In this document: positions 47,424 through 58,283 of the stretch, piece by piece | Layout of the letters: every line of letters begins with the position of its first letter | Numbering within the stretch: the stretch's first letter is position 1 | NCBI RefSeq assembly: GCF_003369915.1 | Contig: NC_046677.1 | Span: forward strand, 25,128,913-25,192,912 | DNA length: 64,000 bases | Source of the DNA: Drosophila miranda | Lineage: Eukaryota; Arthropoda; Insecta; Diptera; Drosophilidae | Reading direction: 5' to 3' | Made by a program: the position numbers and the translations under genes | The notes under the pieces: model-generated | The model's input: the letters and a program-made list of their open reading frames with translations, nothing else | Told to the model about the DNA's origin: nothing | The model's database searches: none

Positions 47424-47779
47424 AAGGAAATGAAGAAAATGCGAGCGAATGAAAACTGTTGCATTTATTAATAAGCACAAAACTGTCAGAAATAAGAGCT
47501 ATTTAAAATCGTCAAATCAAAAAGCAAAATATATACGAACAAATTATGTACCAAAACTTTTCAAACGGTCTTCAGCAGTTTTACAGCCACTGTTGTGAGG
47601 GCAATTGTCGGTAAGCTAAGACACCAACCAAATGATGAGGGAATTTCCCTTAGCCAAGACACGCTTCTCCTCCAGTGGCTGAACAACTGTGGATTTCTTT
47701 TGGCAAAAAACAAAAAATGCTTTAATTATTAAGATATTTTCATAAAAATTAACTTTTATTTGTGAATTATTTTTTGTAG
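47424..47779 (+). other. Intronic DNA before exon B copy 2
   Basis: Host sequence resuming after the insertion. It matches 33063-33417 with minor changes. Confidence 0.7.
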
Positions 47780-47992
47780 AATCTCATTTGCTGCGCTGCC
47801 GATGTGTTGGAGGGGAAAGGTGCTGTCCAGGTGGCCATCACGGTCGGCGAACTCTTTCGGCTGCATGGCTCTGGTGCCGTTTGTGGTGCTAGCGGTGGCG
47901 GTGGCAGTGGCAACAGCAGCGGATCAGCCACACCAACCAAATCCCCAACTAGGATGACGCGTGCCACTATGTCGCCGACGCCGATGGCCTAG
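47780..47992 (+). CDS. Lrch: Lrch terminal exon B copy 2
   Basis: A complete copy of exon B with its acceptor (tttttgtag). The product is identical to copy 1, and the overlapping alternate frame is the same. If used, it would have to be spliced from exon 5 (or 5') across the DINE/X array, an intron at least 12 kb longer than in copy 1. Confidence 0.6.
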   Translation, partial: NLICCAADVLEGKGAVQVAITVGELFRLHGSGAVCGASGGGGSGNSSGSATPTKSPTRMTRATMSPTPMA

Positions 47993-48737
47993 ACGGCGAG
48001 GAGGAGGTCCTGCTCACTGAAATGATGAAGTATTTCCGATCATCTACTTATGGATAGCTGAAGAAAAGGGTTTCCTGATGGCCGCCATACACATAGTTAT
48101 AGATACACACACACTTAATTCATACATACATTATTTGAAACCCAAATGTGTGATGATTTGTTGATATTTCTCCCTCACTTATGTATTTTTCTAGGTTTGT
48201 AGTTTATTTATGTACATACACAACAAGAAAACACTCACTCAAAAGAAAAACAAAAGGAAAAAACCAAAAAAACACTCAACACAAACAAATTTTAAATGAA
48301 TTTCAGTATTTGAAATTGTAGAAGTCACAAGTTATTCATTCGAGTTTCGTTTTGTTGTTTGAGAGCCATAGCTAGGGTCTAGCAAGCACTGAAAATGTGT
48401 TCTAAATGTGTTATACTTTCTTTGTCATACCACATACATACATATACGAATTTTTTGGCCAAAATTTCGACTAGCGATTGAATAGCATACTGAATACTGT
48501 TTTAAGTATATCCCACATACGAACACATCCAAATATAAAGATATATGTATCGGGTATATATATGCATACATACATATATTGTGACTAATCTTATAGCATA
48601 TTTATTATGTAGCTTAGCTGTAGACCTACGATTAACTGTGGTACATCTTTTCTACCAGCTCCGCATCATTTATACGAATCGAATTGTATTAGACACATAA
48701 GTCTTCGATTAAACGAGTACACATCCATTATATATCA

Positions 48738-48743
48738 AATAAA
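48738..48743 (+). terminator. Polyadenylation signal AATAAA (copy 2)
   Basis: Copy of the signal at 34375-34380. Confidence 0.55.
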
Positions 48744-49158
48744 AACTGAGAAATTGTCATACGTAAATGCTGTCGGTCCATAGGTTGTTTCTCTCTGGGT
48801 ACCATTTTTATGGGATTATCATTATAGGTGGAATAGTCCTCTCTATCCTCCTTTCGTGAATTGGTGAACGGCCGGATGGTACTTCGTTTATGGGAAAAGA
48901 GAGATGTAACGGACGGTGCGGTATAGAAACAGCTGGAATATTTGCCATTAAGTGGAAACAGGATAGACGGAGTGCAGGAACATATTGTATAAGTGTAAAG
49001 TCGCGGCACGTGTTATTCTAATCCCAAAGTTTCGATTGGTTTTATTCACTTCTGGTGGTGGTGGTAGTTTGTTCAACAAAATTGGTCTAAGAAATTCCCG
49101 ATCTACATGGAATACTATTTTATCAATACTTTGTTGCTCTATTTAGGTTCGATAGTCT

Positions 49159-52100
49159 CCGAGGTATAAATTTAAAGAACAAAGACATTATTAAAGTATG
49201 CCTCAATCCTATACATAATCAATAATTTCATATGGTTCTATTAGAGAAGAAAGCTAAAACTCCACCTAAAATTGGCCACAAATATTACTAAAGAATATTC
49301 CTAAGAAAGAGCCACGTAAAGGTTCCTTCCCCGCTCCATATTCTTGCCACCTATTCGGCAGAAATGATTATCAACTAACCTTATCTAATGGGGGAAACTC
49401 ATTTTCGTCAGCTCCAGCAACCACCTAGAGTTTCAAAGGGTTCCCAGAACTCCACCCTCTCCCCAACCAACCGACCATCCAACCACCCCTATCGGTAGAT
49501 AGCCCACCCCAGTTCTTGGGGGTTCTTTGTTTTTTTTTTTTGGCGCTGGGCGTGTAAATAAAAATCACTTGATGCGATTTTTATGATGTGCGTTAAATGA
49601 TTAAACCACTTGAACTGGTTTCAAATTGTCAAAAAAAAAACGAACTTAGTTGGGGAGGAGGGAAAAGGTCTTTATCCCTTTGTTTTCTTAGCCCCATTTT
49701 TGGGCTTTGTGTGGGTTCCGTTTACGCTTGGGTGTGATTAGATGGGGAATGGGGTTAAGGATAGAAATAGATATAGAGATGGGACAGGGACAGCGACAGC
49801 GACTATCTCTCGTGTCCGGAAGTTTTCGGCGCGTGTAAGTTAATTAAATGTGTAAACATGTCAAAGGGATCAAGTTTTGTGAGACCCTCCCCGAAGATGG
49901 TGTTGATTTCGGATCACGCCCCTTGATTGGCTTTGATTTTCGAGACTCAACAAAAAAAAAAAAAAAAAAATAGAAAAAGCTGTCCAGCTAATTGGTGGAA
50001 AGAGGCTGGCTGTCAGGGGAGGATTCTCCTCCCGGGAAACGCATGCAAATTTTGCCATTTTAAAGTTTTCCAGCGGCCATTGAAATGGATTCAGTTTTCC
50101 ATTTTGCCGCGATGAGGGTGGAAAATTCCGCTCCCAGAAGTTTCCATTCTCTCATTTGTTACATTTTTATTTATTCTATGTTTTTTTTGTTGCTATTTCT
50201 TATATTGTTTACTCGACTGTCTTGGGGCCTTGTCGTTGTCGTTCTCGTCCTCGTCCTGTCTCCGTTCCTGCGCTGCTTGTCGTTCCCATTTGTTTCTTGA
50301 GCAAATATTGAATTTGCGCTTTTTTCTCTACGAGAGCTACGAGTTATTTGCCGGAGCAAGTGGCCCACACTTTTCAGACTTTTCATTTCGGACTGGGGCC
50401 CTTTTTCGCCCTTTGTTTCGCCTGTTTGCTTAATTTTTGTATGCGATTTCCCTCATCTACTTTTTTGCTCATTTCATATTTTCATTGTAATTCAATTGTG
50501 CGGCTCCCGCCAGCTCCAGCTCCTCCTCCTGCTGCTGCTGCTGTTGTTTTATGCCAAATGTTTGCTCAAGTCTTATGTTCTCTATGCTCTGCTCCCGACA
50601 CAGAAAGGGGTGTGTCGCCGCCTCCCCTGTCTATCTCTCAGTCGTTGTCCTCCTACGAGTCTTCAGCAAATTGAAATTCAAAGCACCAAATTGTCAGCCA
50701 GTCACGCAGAAATTTAACATATGCTCGCCATATAATTTGCGAGCACTTTTCATTTGCCCGAGACCTCGTCCGAAATTGCCAGAGTCTGCTATCTCGTCGA
50801 GTATCTGGCCGGGACAGATGCGCACGAACAAAGGCAGTTTAATGACATATTCGTACTCTTATGTATCAAAAGTTATAGTCATTTTTATAGGATTTTAAAG
50901 CTCTATATAAGATACATTTTACAGACCAGATACATGCTCGTAATCAATGCATGCAGGCGGGATAGAAAATGGTTAGAAAAAATTGGTAATATGGTTTTCA
51001 GTTGATTTGGAAATCAATTGGGTTGATTTTTTTGTAATATTAAAGCCGATTTGGAAATTATAATGAATTTTCTGAGATTCTTGTCTGGTTATAAAATGGA
51101 AAATTGATCACTCAAAGTACCCATGCCTGTTGAAACAGTTTACAGACGAAATAAAACAATTTAGGTGCGTCAAAACCTATAACAATCCTTGAAATCGTAT
51201 CCGATTTAACAAATGCCCACCAAAGCTCAAGAGAGCGACTTTGGAGCACTCAAAGGCATCCAACATTCCAACATTGAAGCGAAAGCATAAAGAAAACTTA
51301 ATTTTCGTTAGTCCTGCCAAGGACCCAGTGATTAATGGTGCCAGCGCCACGACAGTATTATGAAAACGCATTCGAAAATTTCATTAAATTGTTATAAATG
51401 AAGTGGAGCAGAGCAGAGGGGTGGAGTAGAGGGGCAAGCAGGGGAAATAAAACATTTCTCGGGACGGAATTCAATTTGCAAATGCAGCTAGCGAAATCTA
51501 TCAAACAACAAGTTGAATGAAATCTGTGGCAGGCGATCTCCAACCACCCGAAAAACCCCCCCCAGAATAGCCCCCGGGGCTTATCAACCCGCTTTGACCA
51601 GCCACGGGACCAGCTCTCGCCGGAGTCCGGGGCAGATGAGGAGGACAGCTTAGGGCATTTTGAATATGGTCATGCAATTGAAATTTCCTGCTGCCTCCTG
51701 GTCCGCTCCCTCTTTGGGTTTGAAAAGCGAAATAGCTGGCAGCCATTTCTGTCCTTTTTTTCTTTTTTGTTGGTCTTTGGGAATGGACAGACGTCTGCAC
51801 GGGACTGATAACATTCAAGGAGTCCTGAGTCCCTGCCTCAGAGTGTCCGCCAATTATGGGAGAGTGCTGGCATCGATAGGCCTCAGCTCTGGGCCTCATA
51901 CATCCGTTTGATGTATGTTCGAGTGTGTGGAATGAATGGCCTGCAAATTAAATAGGGTAAACACACTCTCGTTGAGATTTAATTTCTGCCCAGATTAAAA
52001 ATGTATTCTTACGTAGTGCTTCGAGAGCTTCGGGCTGAATGAATATAGTGGAAATGTGGGGGAAAATGTGTGTATGGAAAACATCGTAAAGTCATCTTCC

Positions 52101-52483
52101 ATTCCTCTGGTTCTATAACGGAATGAAGCCAAAGATGATACATTTTATAGATTACCAAATATATGTATATACATATCATCCTTTTATTGTATATTCTTAA
52201 TTATCTGTTCAAATATTTTTCTACAGCTATCGGAGGGTGGAAACAGGGAAAACTTTTCCCATTTTTGACTAGTTTCCAAAAGATTCCACCTGTGTATGGC
52301 TCCAAAGAAATTAAATTACATTACAAATTTATTTTTCAAAGATTCGAAATTTTCTGTTAACAAAACATTTTTACGCAAAGCTTTCAAAATTTTAAATTGA
52401 TCCAAAAAGCAACAATGGCTGTAGTACCTTGAATTTGATCTTTCTTGGCAAGACTTAGCTATCTTGTGGATCCAAGGACATCC
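49159..52483. other. Intergenic region downstream of Lrch
   Basis: No supported gene. It holds A- and T-runs (49529, 49951), a pyrimidine-rich stretch (50450-50680) with misleading open frames, and AT-rich blocks near 49560-49625 that resemble conserved non-coding DNA. It could hold regulatory sequence for the neighbouring developmental gene. Confidence 0.45.
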
Positions 52484-52990
52484 GATGCGACCAAAAAGTT
52501 CCTGGTAAATGCCAACCAGACAACTCCTGTCGGATCGACCGGGCCCAAAAACGTTCCAATTTACTCGTGGAGCTCCAAAGACTTCGTAAGCTCCGACACT
52601 TCATGAATGATTCGCCAGCTGCAAGACATGGAGACCATGGCGGAGAACGACAGACATGGTTCCCATCTAAAACGAACTGATCCTGAGGCGGGACGGGTCA
52701 CTGGACGAAAGGCGGGCTGCTCAAGCCGTTTCGGTGGTGCATCAATTTAGTCTGGAGAAGCCACAGAAGTCCCTCCACTGGCTTGTGGCACTAGGGGGTC
52801 CGAGTCCGCAACGGCGCTGCATGCCTGCTCTCCTCTCTCTCCTCCAGAGAACTTCAGCGGCATGCAAGCAGCACGGCACAGACGTGGAAGCTGCGTCCAG
52901 GTTCCAGCTGAACGCGGCCCAGAAGAACAAGCACCTTCGACACTCCACCGAGCACCGTCAAGCTATTTTGTTGGAACTGCAACCGGTACG
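52484..52990 (+). pseudogene. Decayed coding sequence, family unknown
   Basis: The frame from 52484 reads DATKKFLVNANQTTPVGSTG, then GPKNVPIYSWSSKDFVSSDTS to a TGA at 52604-52606. It continues MIRQLQDMETMAENDRHG. A frame shift near 52670 then leads into NELILRRDGSLDERRAAQAV, SVVHQFSLEKPQKSLHWLVAL and, further on, NAAQKNKHLRHSTEHRQAIL. The texture is strongly coding-like but needs one stop and at least one shift to be ignored, so it is probably a broken gene. No family recognised. It faces the MORN gene tail to tail. Confidence 0.45.
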
Positions 52991-53398
52991 TGTCAGTCGC
53001 AGAGGCGTCGGTCGCTTTTGTCTTTGGTTAAAAAATTTGAAATTTATTTTGCTAAATTTTGATCTAACTCGAACGAAATACTTTTAATTTTGATGTGTTT
53101 TGTGTACGAATAGTAAGACAGTAATGTACAAGTTTGCTATGAAAGCTTATCGTTTATAAAATAAGAGAAGTCTTAAAAATATATTTAGAACAGTATAAAA
53201 TTGGAACTTGACAGCTTTCCCCAACCCTTCAAAATCCTCCAGCCTACAGGGACATCAGTCGTCCTATAAGCCTTGGTAACAGCTTGGTGTCGACTGCTGT
53301 CCATCTGCTGCTGATCCGCTGTTACTGCTGTTCCCCACTGCTCCCTCAATGGGCCAGCTTGCGCACTCCTTCTTATACACATTTCATATGACAGCCAT
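52991..53398. other. Intergenic / 3' UTR of the MORN gene
   Basis: Minus-strand 3' UTR. A possible polyadenylation signal (AATAAA on minus, TTTATT at 53043-53048) lies about 350 bp past the stop. Confidence 0.45.
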
Positions 53399-54502
53399 TT
53401 ACAATTCAAAGCGAGAACGCGACCTTTCCATAAAGCTCGATCGGCGAATCATATTGGATTGCACAACGCTGAAATTGTCCGTGGCCGCCTGCTTGTTCAT
53501 CATGACATTGGCCGTGTCGTAGGTCTCTTTGAGGTCCAAAGGGGCCGGCTCTAAGGAAAAGCTATCGGACTGGCAGCTGGATGCCCCGACGGAGTCCACG
53601 CGCTGCACAGCCGAGCTGCTGCTCCACCGACGGGGCTTCACCATTGTGGTCGTGGTCTCCGTTTCACCAAAGTGAAAGGCTTTCAAATCACTGAGCATCC
53701 GCGCATAGGCAGAAATGCACTGCTTCGTGGCCCTGGCTATGGAGTGTGGATCATAGGGATCCGTTTTTGGCTTGGATTTTCCTTTTTCCTTGCAAAACTG
53801 GTGGTTGCGTTCCAGCCTGAAGTTGGGCGCATAGATGTCCGTTTTGGGCAGCTGGGACTTCTCCGTCAGCAGGTTGTTGGCAATGATGCGGCGACAGAAG
53901 TATGGCGTTGGCTCGAAGATCTGATCAGCACGAGCGTGGCGGCAGTGGCGCAGGATCCAGTCCTTGTCGCTCGGACTGCCAACGTAGATGCTGCTGGCGA
54001 ATGGCGGCGGTCGATCCAACAGCCAACCGGTTCTCGGATTATAGATACCCTCCTCCGCATCGTAGCAGTCCTTAAGGACGTGACGTGACTTTATACTGCT
54101 CGTCACATAGGCGGTCGGACCCACGGGCGGCTGGTTGTACCGTCGCTCGGCCTGGTAGCGTCGGTCCTTGGACGTCAGATAGTCCCAATCCGAGGAGTCA
54201 AAGTCGTTGCCAGCGAACTGGCCCTGCACATGGAGTCCATCGGGGAACCACATGTCCTCGATGCTCACTAGTTTGCCATGCTCGAACACTCCCTTGATGG
54301 TGAAGCGATAGGGCTGCGACAGGCGCAACTGGCCGAACCCATGGAACTGGCCATGATGGAACCGGCCGCGATACTCACTCCCGTCCGGATAGTTATAGGT
54401 GCCGAAGCCATCCATCATGTTTACCTCCTTGTTCCAGGCTCCTTCGTAGCTGCTTCGAGTGATGAAGTGCCGCAGCGGCACCTCCACGCCAACCGTCGAC
54501 AT
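53399..54502 (-). CDS. MORN-repeat protein, MORN5 homologue
   Basis: A single-exon 367-residue protein. MORN repeats lie near the N-terminus: YEGAWNKEVNMMDGFGTYNY (19-38), YRGRFHHGQFHGFGQLRL (44-61) and a partial third (FTIKGVFEHGKL). The following block matches vertebrate MORN5 closely in order: MWFPDGLHVQGQF, then DWDYLTSKDRRYQAE, then DCYDAEEGIYNPRTG, then DKDWILRHCRH. MORN5 is about 160-170 residues, so the last ~150 residues here are an added basic and Ser-rich tail (KPRRWSSSSA, ERSRSRFEL end). MORN5-type proteins are typical of testis and ciliated cells in other animals; that role is inference here. The ATG is the first in frame, in a good context (gcgATGtcg). Confidence 0.82.
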   Translation of the reverse strand: MSTVGVEVPLRHFITRSSYEGAWNKEVNMMDGFGTYNYPDGSEYRGRFHHGQFHGFGQLRLSQPYRFTIKGVFEHGKLVSIEDMWFPDGLHVQGQFAGNDFDSSDWDYLTSKDRRYQAERRYNQPPVGPTAYVTSSIKSRHVLKDCYDAEEGIYNPRTGWLLDRPPPFASSIYVGSPSDKDWILRHCRHARADQIFEPTPYFCRRIIANNLLTEKSQLPKTDIYAPNFRLERNHQFCKEKGKSKPKTDPYDPHSIARATKQCISAYARMLSDLKAFHFGETETTTTMVKPRRWSSSSAVQRVDSVGASSCQSDSFSLEPAPLDLKETYDTANVMMNKQAATDNFSVVQSNMIRRSSFMERSRSRFEL

Positions 54503-56931
54503 CGCCGTGTGGACACATCAATGTCCCCGGCACTGGTGCTTGAAATTCGCTTTCTCTGATAGCACTGTATGTAAAATTGTGTATCGGATTAGTTCCGACA
54601 AACTGACAGAAACATCTGATCCACTTGGACTGGCCTGGATTGAGATTACCCATCTTTATGATTAGGTGTTGGTCTAGATCCTAGCCATGAATATGAATTC
54701 ATATATTAAATGCGCTTCATGGAGTTCTAGGTTAGGTTTGGTTCTCAGATGCGGTTGCTCCGGCACTTTAAGAGGAGCTCCGAGCTCCTTTACGGTGTTT
54801 TTGATTGTTTGAAGGCGGGAAGGGGCCCCGTCCCGGCCCCGGCTGCACCGGGCACCCCCTCGGACATGTATCCCTAGGCATATGACAGTGTCACCATGGA
54901 TTGGGGTAAATTCACTGAGAGTTTCCTGCTCTCCGCCCGACTACCATTAGCCAGCATCCTGGCAGAGGCATGACAGCATCAGGACCTGTTTCCAGCCGGC
55001 CTCACGGTTAGAGTAGGGTCGATTTGGGGCACATTTTTCATCATTCATTTATTCACTAAGCTCTTCTGAATGTTCAAGAACATTTTTAAATACCATATCA
55101 TTGTTTCTTCTTGATAATTTGGTTCAAATTAAATGTACTTTTGTATCGGTAGCGGTGTAAACATTCTGCGAGAGACCAAGATTATTCACCTAATTTATTG
55201 GCACACTTCCCATTAAAACATCTTCATCAGAGACTTGACTTGCTCAAGCGATTTCAATGGCATACAACTGGGAAAACATCAAATACTTCCACAGCCCCAC
55301 AGCTTCCACGCCGGGTATATCGAAGCGAGAAGAACAACCACCGAACCGAGGAGCATATGACATAACTATGTGTGAATTGATGGCATAAACCCTTCCTATC
55401 CTTTTTTTTTTTTTGCAAAATACGTGCCTCTGCCTCATGCCACACATTTAACTGCCCTAAACGAATCAGAGTGCGGCAACTCGGTTGGACGGGACACGTG
55501 GTTGGGGGTTGCTAAAAAAGGATTTACACGCTTGCCTCAATATACAAATAAGGGTTTCTGTCTGGGTTGTGCCATTGCCGTATTGACTGTCGCCGGGGCC
55601 CCGAAGATGAAGTGATTTCTTATCCAACAAATCCACACTCAACATCCCAACCTACAAACAAAAAAAAAAGGGGTTGATGGTGTGGGTCCGTCCGTCCGTC
55701 CGTGCTGGATGTCCTTTGCTCCTAGAGCCCCGGCGTTTGCCAGGAAGTTTATTAAAAAATGGTCGTGTTTGCCTTTGACGCGTGGCTGGCAAACGGTTTC
55801 GAAGCGGGCCAAAGGAAATCAGTTAACTAAATATCTGCTTCAATATTTATTTAGGGAGCTTCTAATGAGATTCAAGTATGTGTGTGTATGGCACACGACA
55901 GCAAACCTGGAACGATAACTAATTGAATAATAAGCTAAATGGGTCTGAAAATATGGTGTATGGCAGATGGGTGATATGATGGGTAAAATGGTAGTAGAAT
56001 ACTTAAGAAAATATATATTTTACTACTTATAAAAGATCGAGTATATGTACTATGGGTAAATTTTATAAGGTTTAATTCGATTTCCGGTTCTTAAAACAAT
56101 TTGAATATCTTCAAATAAGACGAAACTGTACCGAAAATCTGGAATTCTATGATCACAGATTGTAGGGAATTCATGCAGGGCTCTACGAGTATTAGGAATG
56201 GGAAAAACACTCATGATTTAGTTGAAAATCAAGATTTTCCTAAGATTTCTAGCTTAGATTCGATAGCATTAAAATGTCTTCACGTTTTAAGGATATATCT
56301 GTCATTTATCACACGTTCCAAGGCTTTTAAGGGCATCCTTTTATACCTTTATCTTTATATATTATTATCGTATTATATGTTACCTTTAATCAATTCCTTT
56401 AGCATAATAAACACACACCATTATTTAATAAATACATTTTCCAGAATATTGAATTTTTATTGAATTTTGTTTAATGTTAGGATCTAAGTGTGTGTTCAAG
56501 ATCAATTTACAATTGGACATCGTACAACAATATCAGTATATCAATATATACTCGTATATTATATCAAATACAACTAGTGGTAGTTCCTTGGTGAATGTGG
56601 TTCGCATATTGGATGCCGGATACAATTTACACACAACAGATACACAGATACATTGGCTATAACTAGCAACTCTGCATGCATGCAGATGCAGATACGAATA
56701 GGTATAGGTATATAGAATTACATAAATTCGTAATGGATTTCTGATACGACTGGCTATCACCTAGGTTCCTCTATATATATCTTTATCTATATCTTCATCT
56801 ACATATATCTATATCTATGGCTTGCTTTGATATGGAGAAAGAATGGAATGTTGTGGAAGATTTTGGAGATACAGCGACTACGACTATTAGCTGACTATGT
56901 ACATGGCTGGGTGGGGGGAAGGGGAGGATAT
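54503..56931. other. Intergenic region between the MORN gene and pdm2
   Basis: Contains the presumed MORN 5' flank and the pdm2 3' UTR. An 8-bp-arm palindrome (AGGAGCTC c GAGCTCCT) lies at 54773-54789 and a T-run near 55403. A minus-strand AATAAA (TTTATT at 56456-56461) is a candidate pdm2 polyadenylation signal, about 470 bp past the stop. No additional gene supported. Confidence 0.45.
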
Positions 56932-58283
56932 TCACTCGCCGGAGCTGATGGAGCTGCCGCAGAGGGAGCCGGAACCAGCCTCGAGATGGACATTGGACAT
57001 GTTCAGGGCCTGCGGTGGATAGCCGAAGGCGTGGCTGCTTAGCGGGGTGCCCGTCGGACTGTCCAGATCGAGCGAGGGATTGATGCGCTTCTCCTTCTGC
57101 CGGCGGTTGCAGAACCACACCCGCACCACCTCCTTGTCCATGTGGAGGCGGTCGGACAGCTGGTTGATCTCCTCGGACGTGGGCTTGCAGTTCATATTGA
57201 AGGCCTTCTCCAGCGTGGTCCTTACGGTCGTCTCGATGGAGGTGCGCTTCTTGCGCCTGCGTCCCAGTATGCTCTCGGGCGTGTTGGACAGATTGGTGGT
57301 CATTGTGTTGATGTTGAACACCCCACCGCCCGACTTGGCCACACTCGTGTCCGCGTCCTCCAGCCACTTCTGCAGCAGCGGTTTCAGCTTGCACATGTTC
57401 TTGAAGCTCAGGTTGAGGGCCTCGAACCGCGAGATGGTCGTCTGCGAGAAGTCGTTGCCGTAGAGCTTGCCCATGGCCAGGCCCACGTCGCCCTGGGTGA
57501 AGCCCAGCTTGATGCGGCGCTGCTTGAAGGTCTTGGCGAACTGCTCCAGCTCCTCCAGGTCGGTGGTCTCCTCCGGCGACTGCTCCAGCTTGGCCATGGC
57601 CGAGGCCACTGTCATTCCGCTGGGCGGTTTCGGAGTGCTCGTGGATGTGTGCTGCTGCTGGTTGAGCATGCTCGGGGTGTTCGGCGTCATCACGGCACTG
57701 CTCATTCCCAGGCTGTTGGCGGACATGGAGTTCGGTGGCGTTCGCTGTTGGGACTTGTTGTTGTGCCGCGGCACTGGACTGAGGGAGGGACTCCTCAGAG
57801 GAGACTTGCTCAGCGGGGTGGAGTAGTTCGGGGGATGGTGGTGGATGGAGTCCTCGCGCTGCTGCTGCTTGAGCTGCTGCAGGGCCTGGAACTGTGCCAG
57901 GGCCTGCAGGGAGTTCTGCAGCAGGAACTGGGAGGCCAGATTCGGATTCGGAAAGGCCTCTGGAGCCAGCTGGCGAACCATCTCGATGTAGCTGTGGAGC
58001 TGCAGCTGCAGCGCCTGCTGCATGTTCCCGGGTGCAAAGTCAAGCAGCGGCTGCTGTGGCAATGCTCCGGGCTCTGGCTCTGGTTCCGGCTCCTCCTGGG
58101 GCTTCGTTTCCACCTCCAGGGGTGTGGTCAGGGCCATTCTCTTTGGTGGCGGCGCCAGATTGAGCACTTCGTTCTCCAGCTCTGGATCGAGATCCCTGGC
58201 CTGCCGCTTGCTGCTCAGATTCTGGGGCAACTCGCACTCGATGCCCAGCTCCTGTTCCTCCTCCTCAAAGCTCTTGCCGCAGT
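56932..58283 (-). CDS. pdm2: POU-homeodomain transcription factor, 3' exon with the whole POU domain
   Basis: A 449-residue terminal exon of a class II (Oct-1-like) POU factor. After an acidic and then Gln-rich N-terminal region comes the POU-specific domain (57349-57573; [60 protein letters not shown]). A 29-residue linker follows, then the homeodomain (57082-57261; [14 protein letters not shown] start, [14 protein letters not shown] recognition helix). It binds octamer DNA in the nucleus. Fly Pdm proteins specify neuroblast temporal identity and wing and limb patterning. I favour pdm2 over its paralogue nub by the C-terminus ([25 protein letters not shown] end) and the length implied (about 498 for Pdm2), from memory rather than search. 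The acceptor on minus is cacttacag/actgcgg. Confidence 0.85.
57082..57261 (-). other. Homeodomain coding region of the POU gene
   Basis: A 60-residue homeodomain with the POU-class Cys in [11 protein letters not shown] (position 50 of the homeodomain), which is diagnostic of POU proteins. Confidence 0.93.

Larger units (their letters stand above)
34788..49158 (+). repeat. Large tandem duplication, copy 2 (with 6.8-kb insertion)
   Basis: Direct repeat of 27193-34787, interrupted by an insertion at 40621-47423. Excluding the insertion it is roughly 99% identical by eye, with small indels: two losses in the intron upstream of the nested ORF, and a longer CA tract. It lacks Lrch exons 1-3 and the first half of exon 4. 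Confidence 0.9.

Noticed and set aside
48728..49009. 93-codon minus frame near the end of copy 2
   Set aside because: The matching place in copy 1 (34365-34650) does not keep it, so it is not under constraint.
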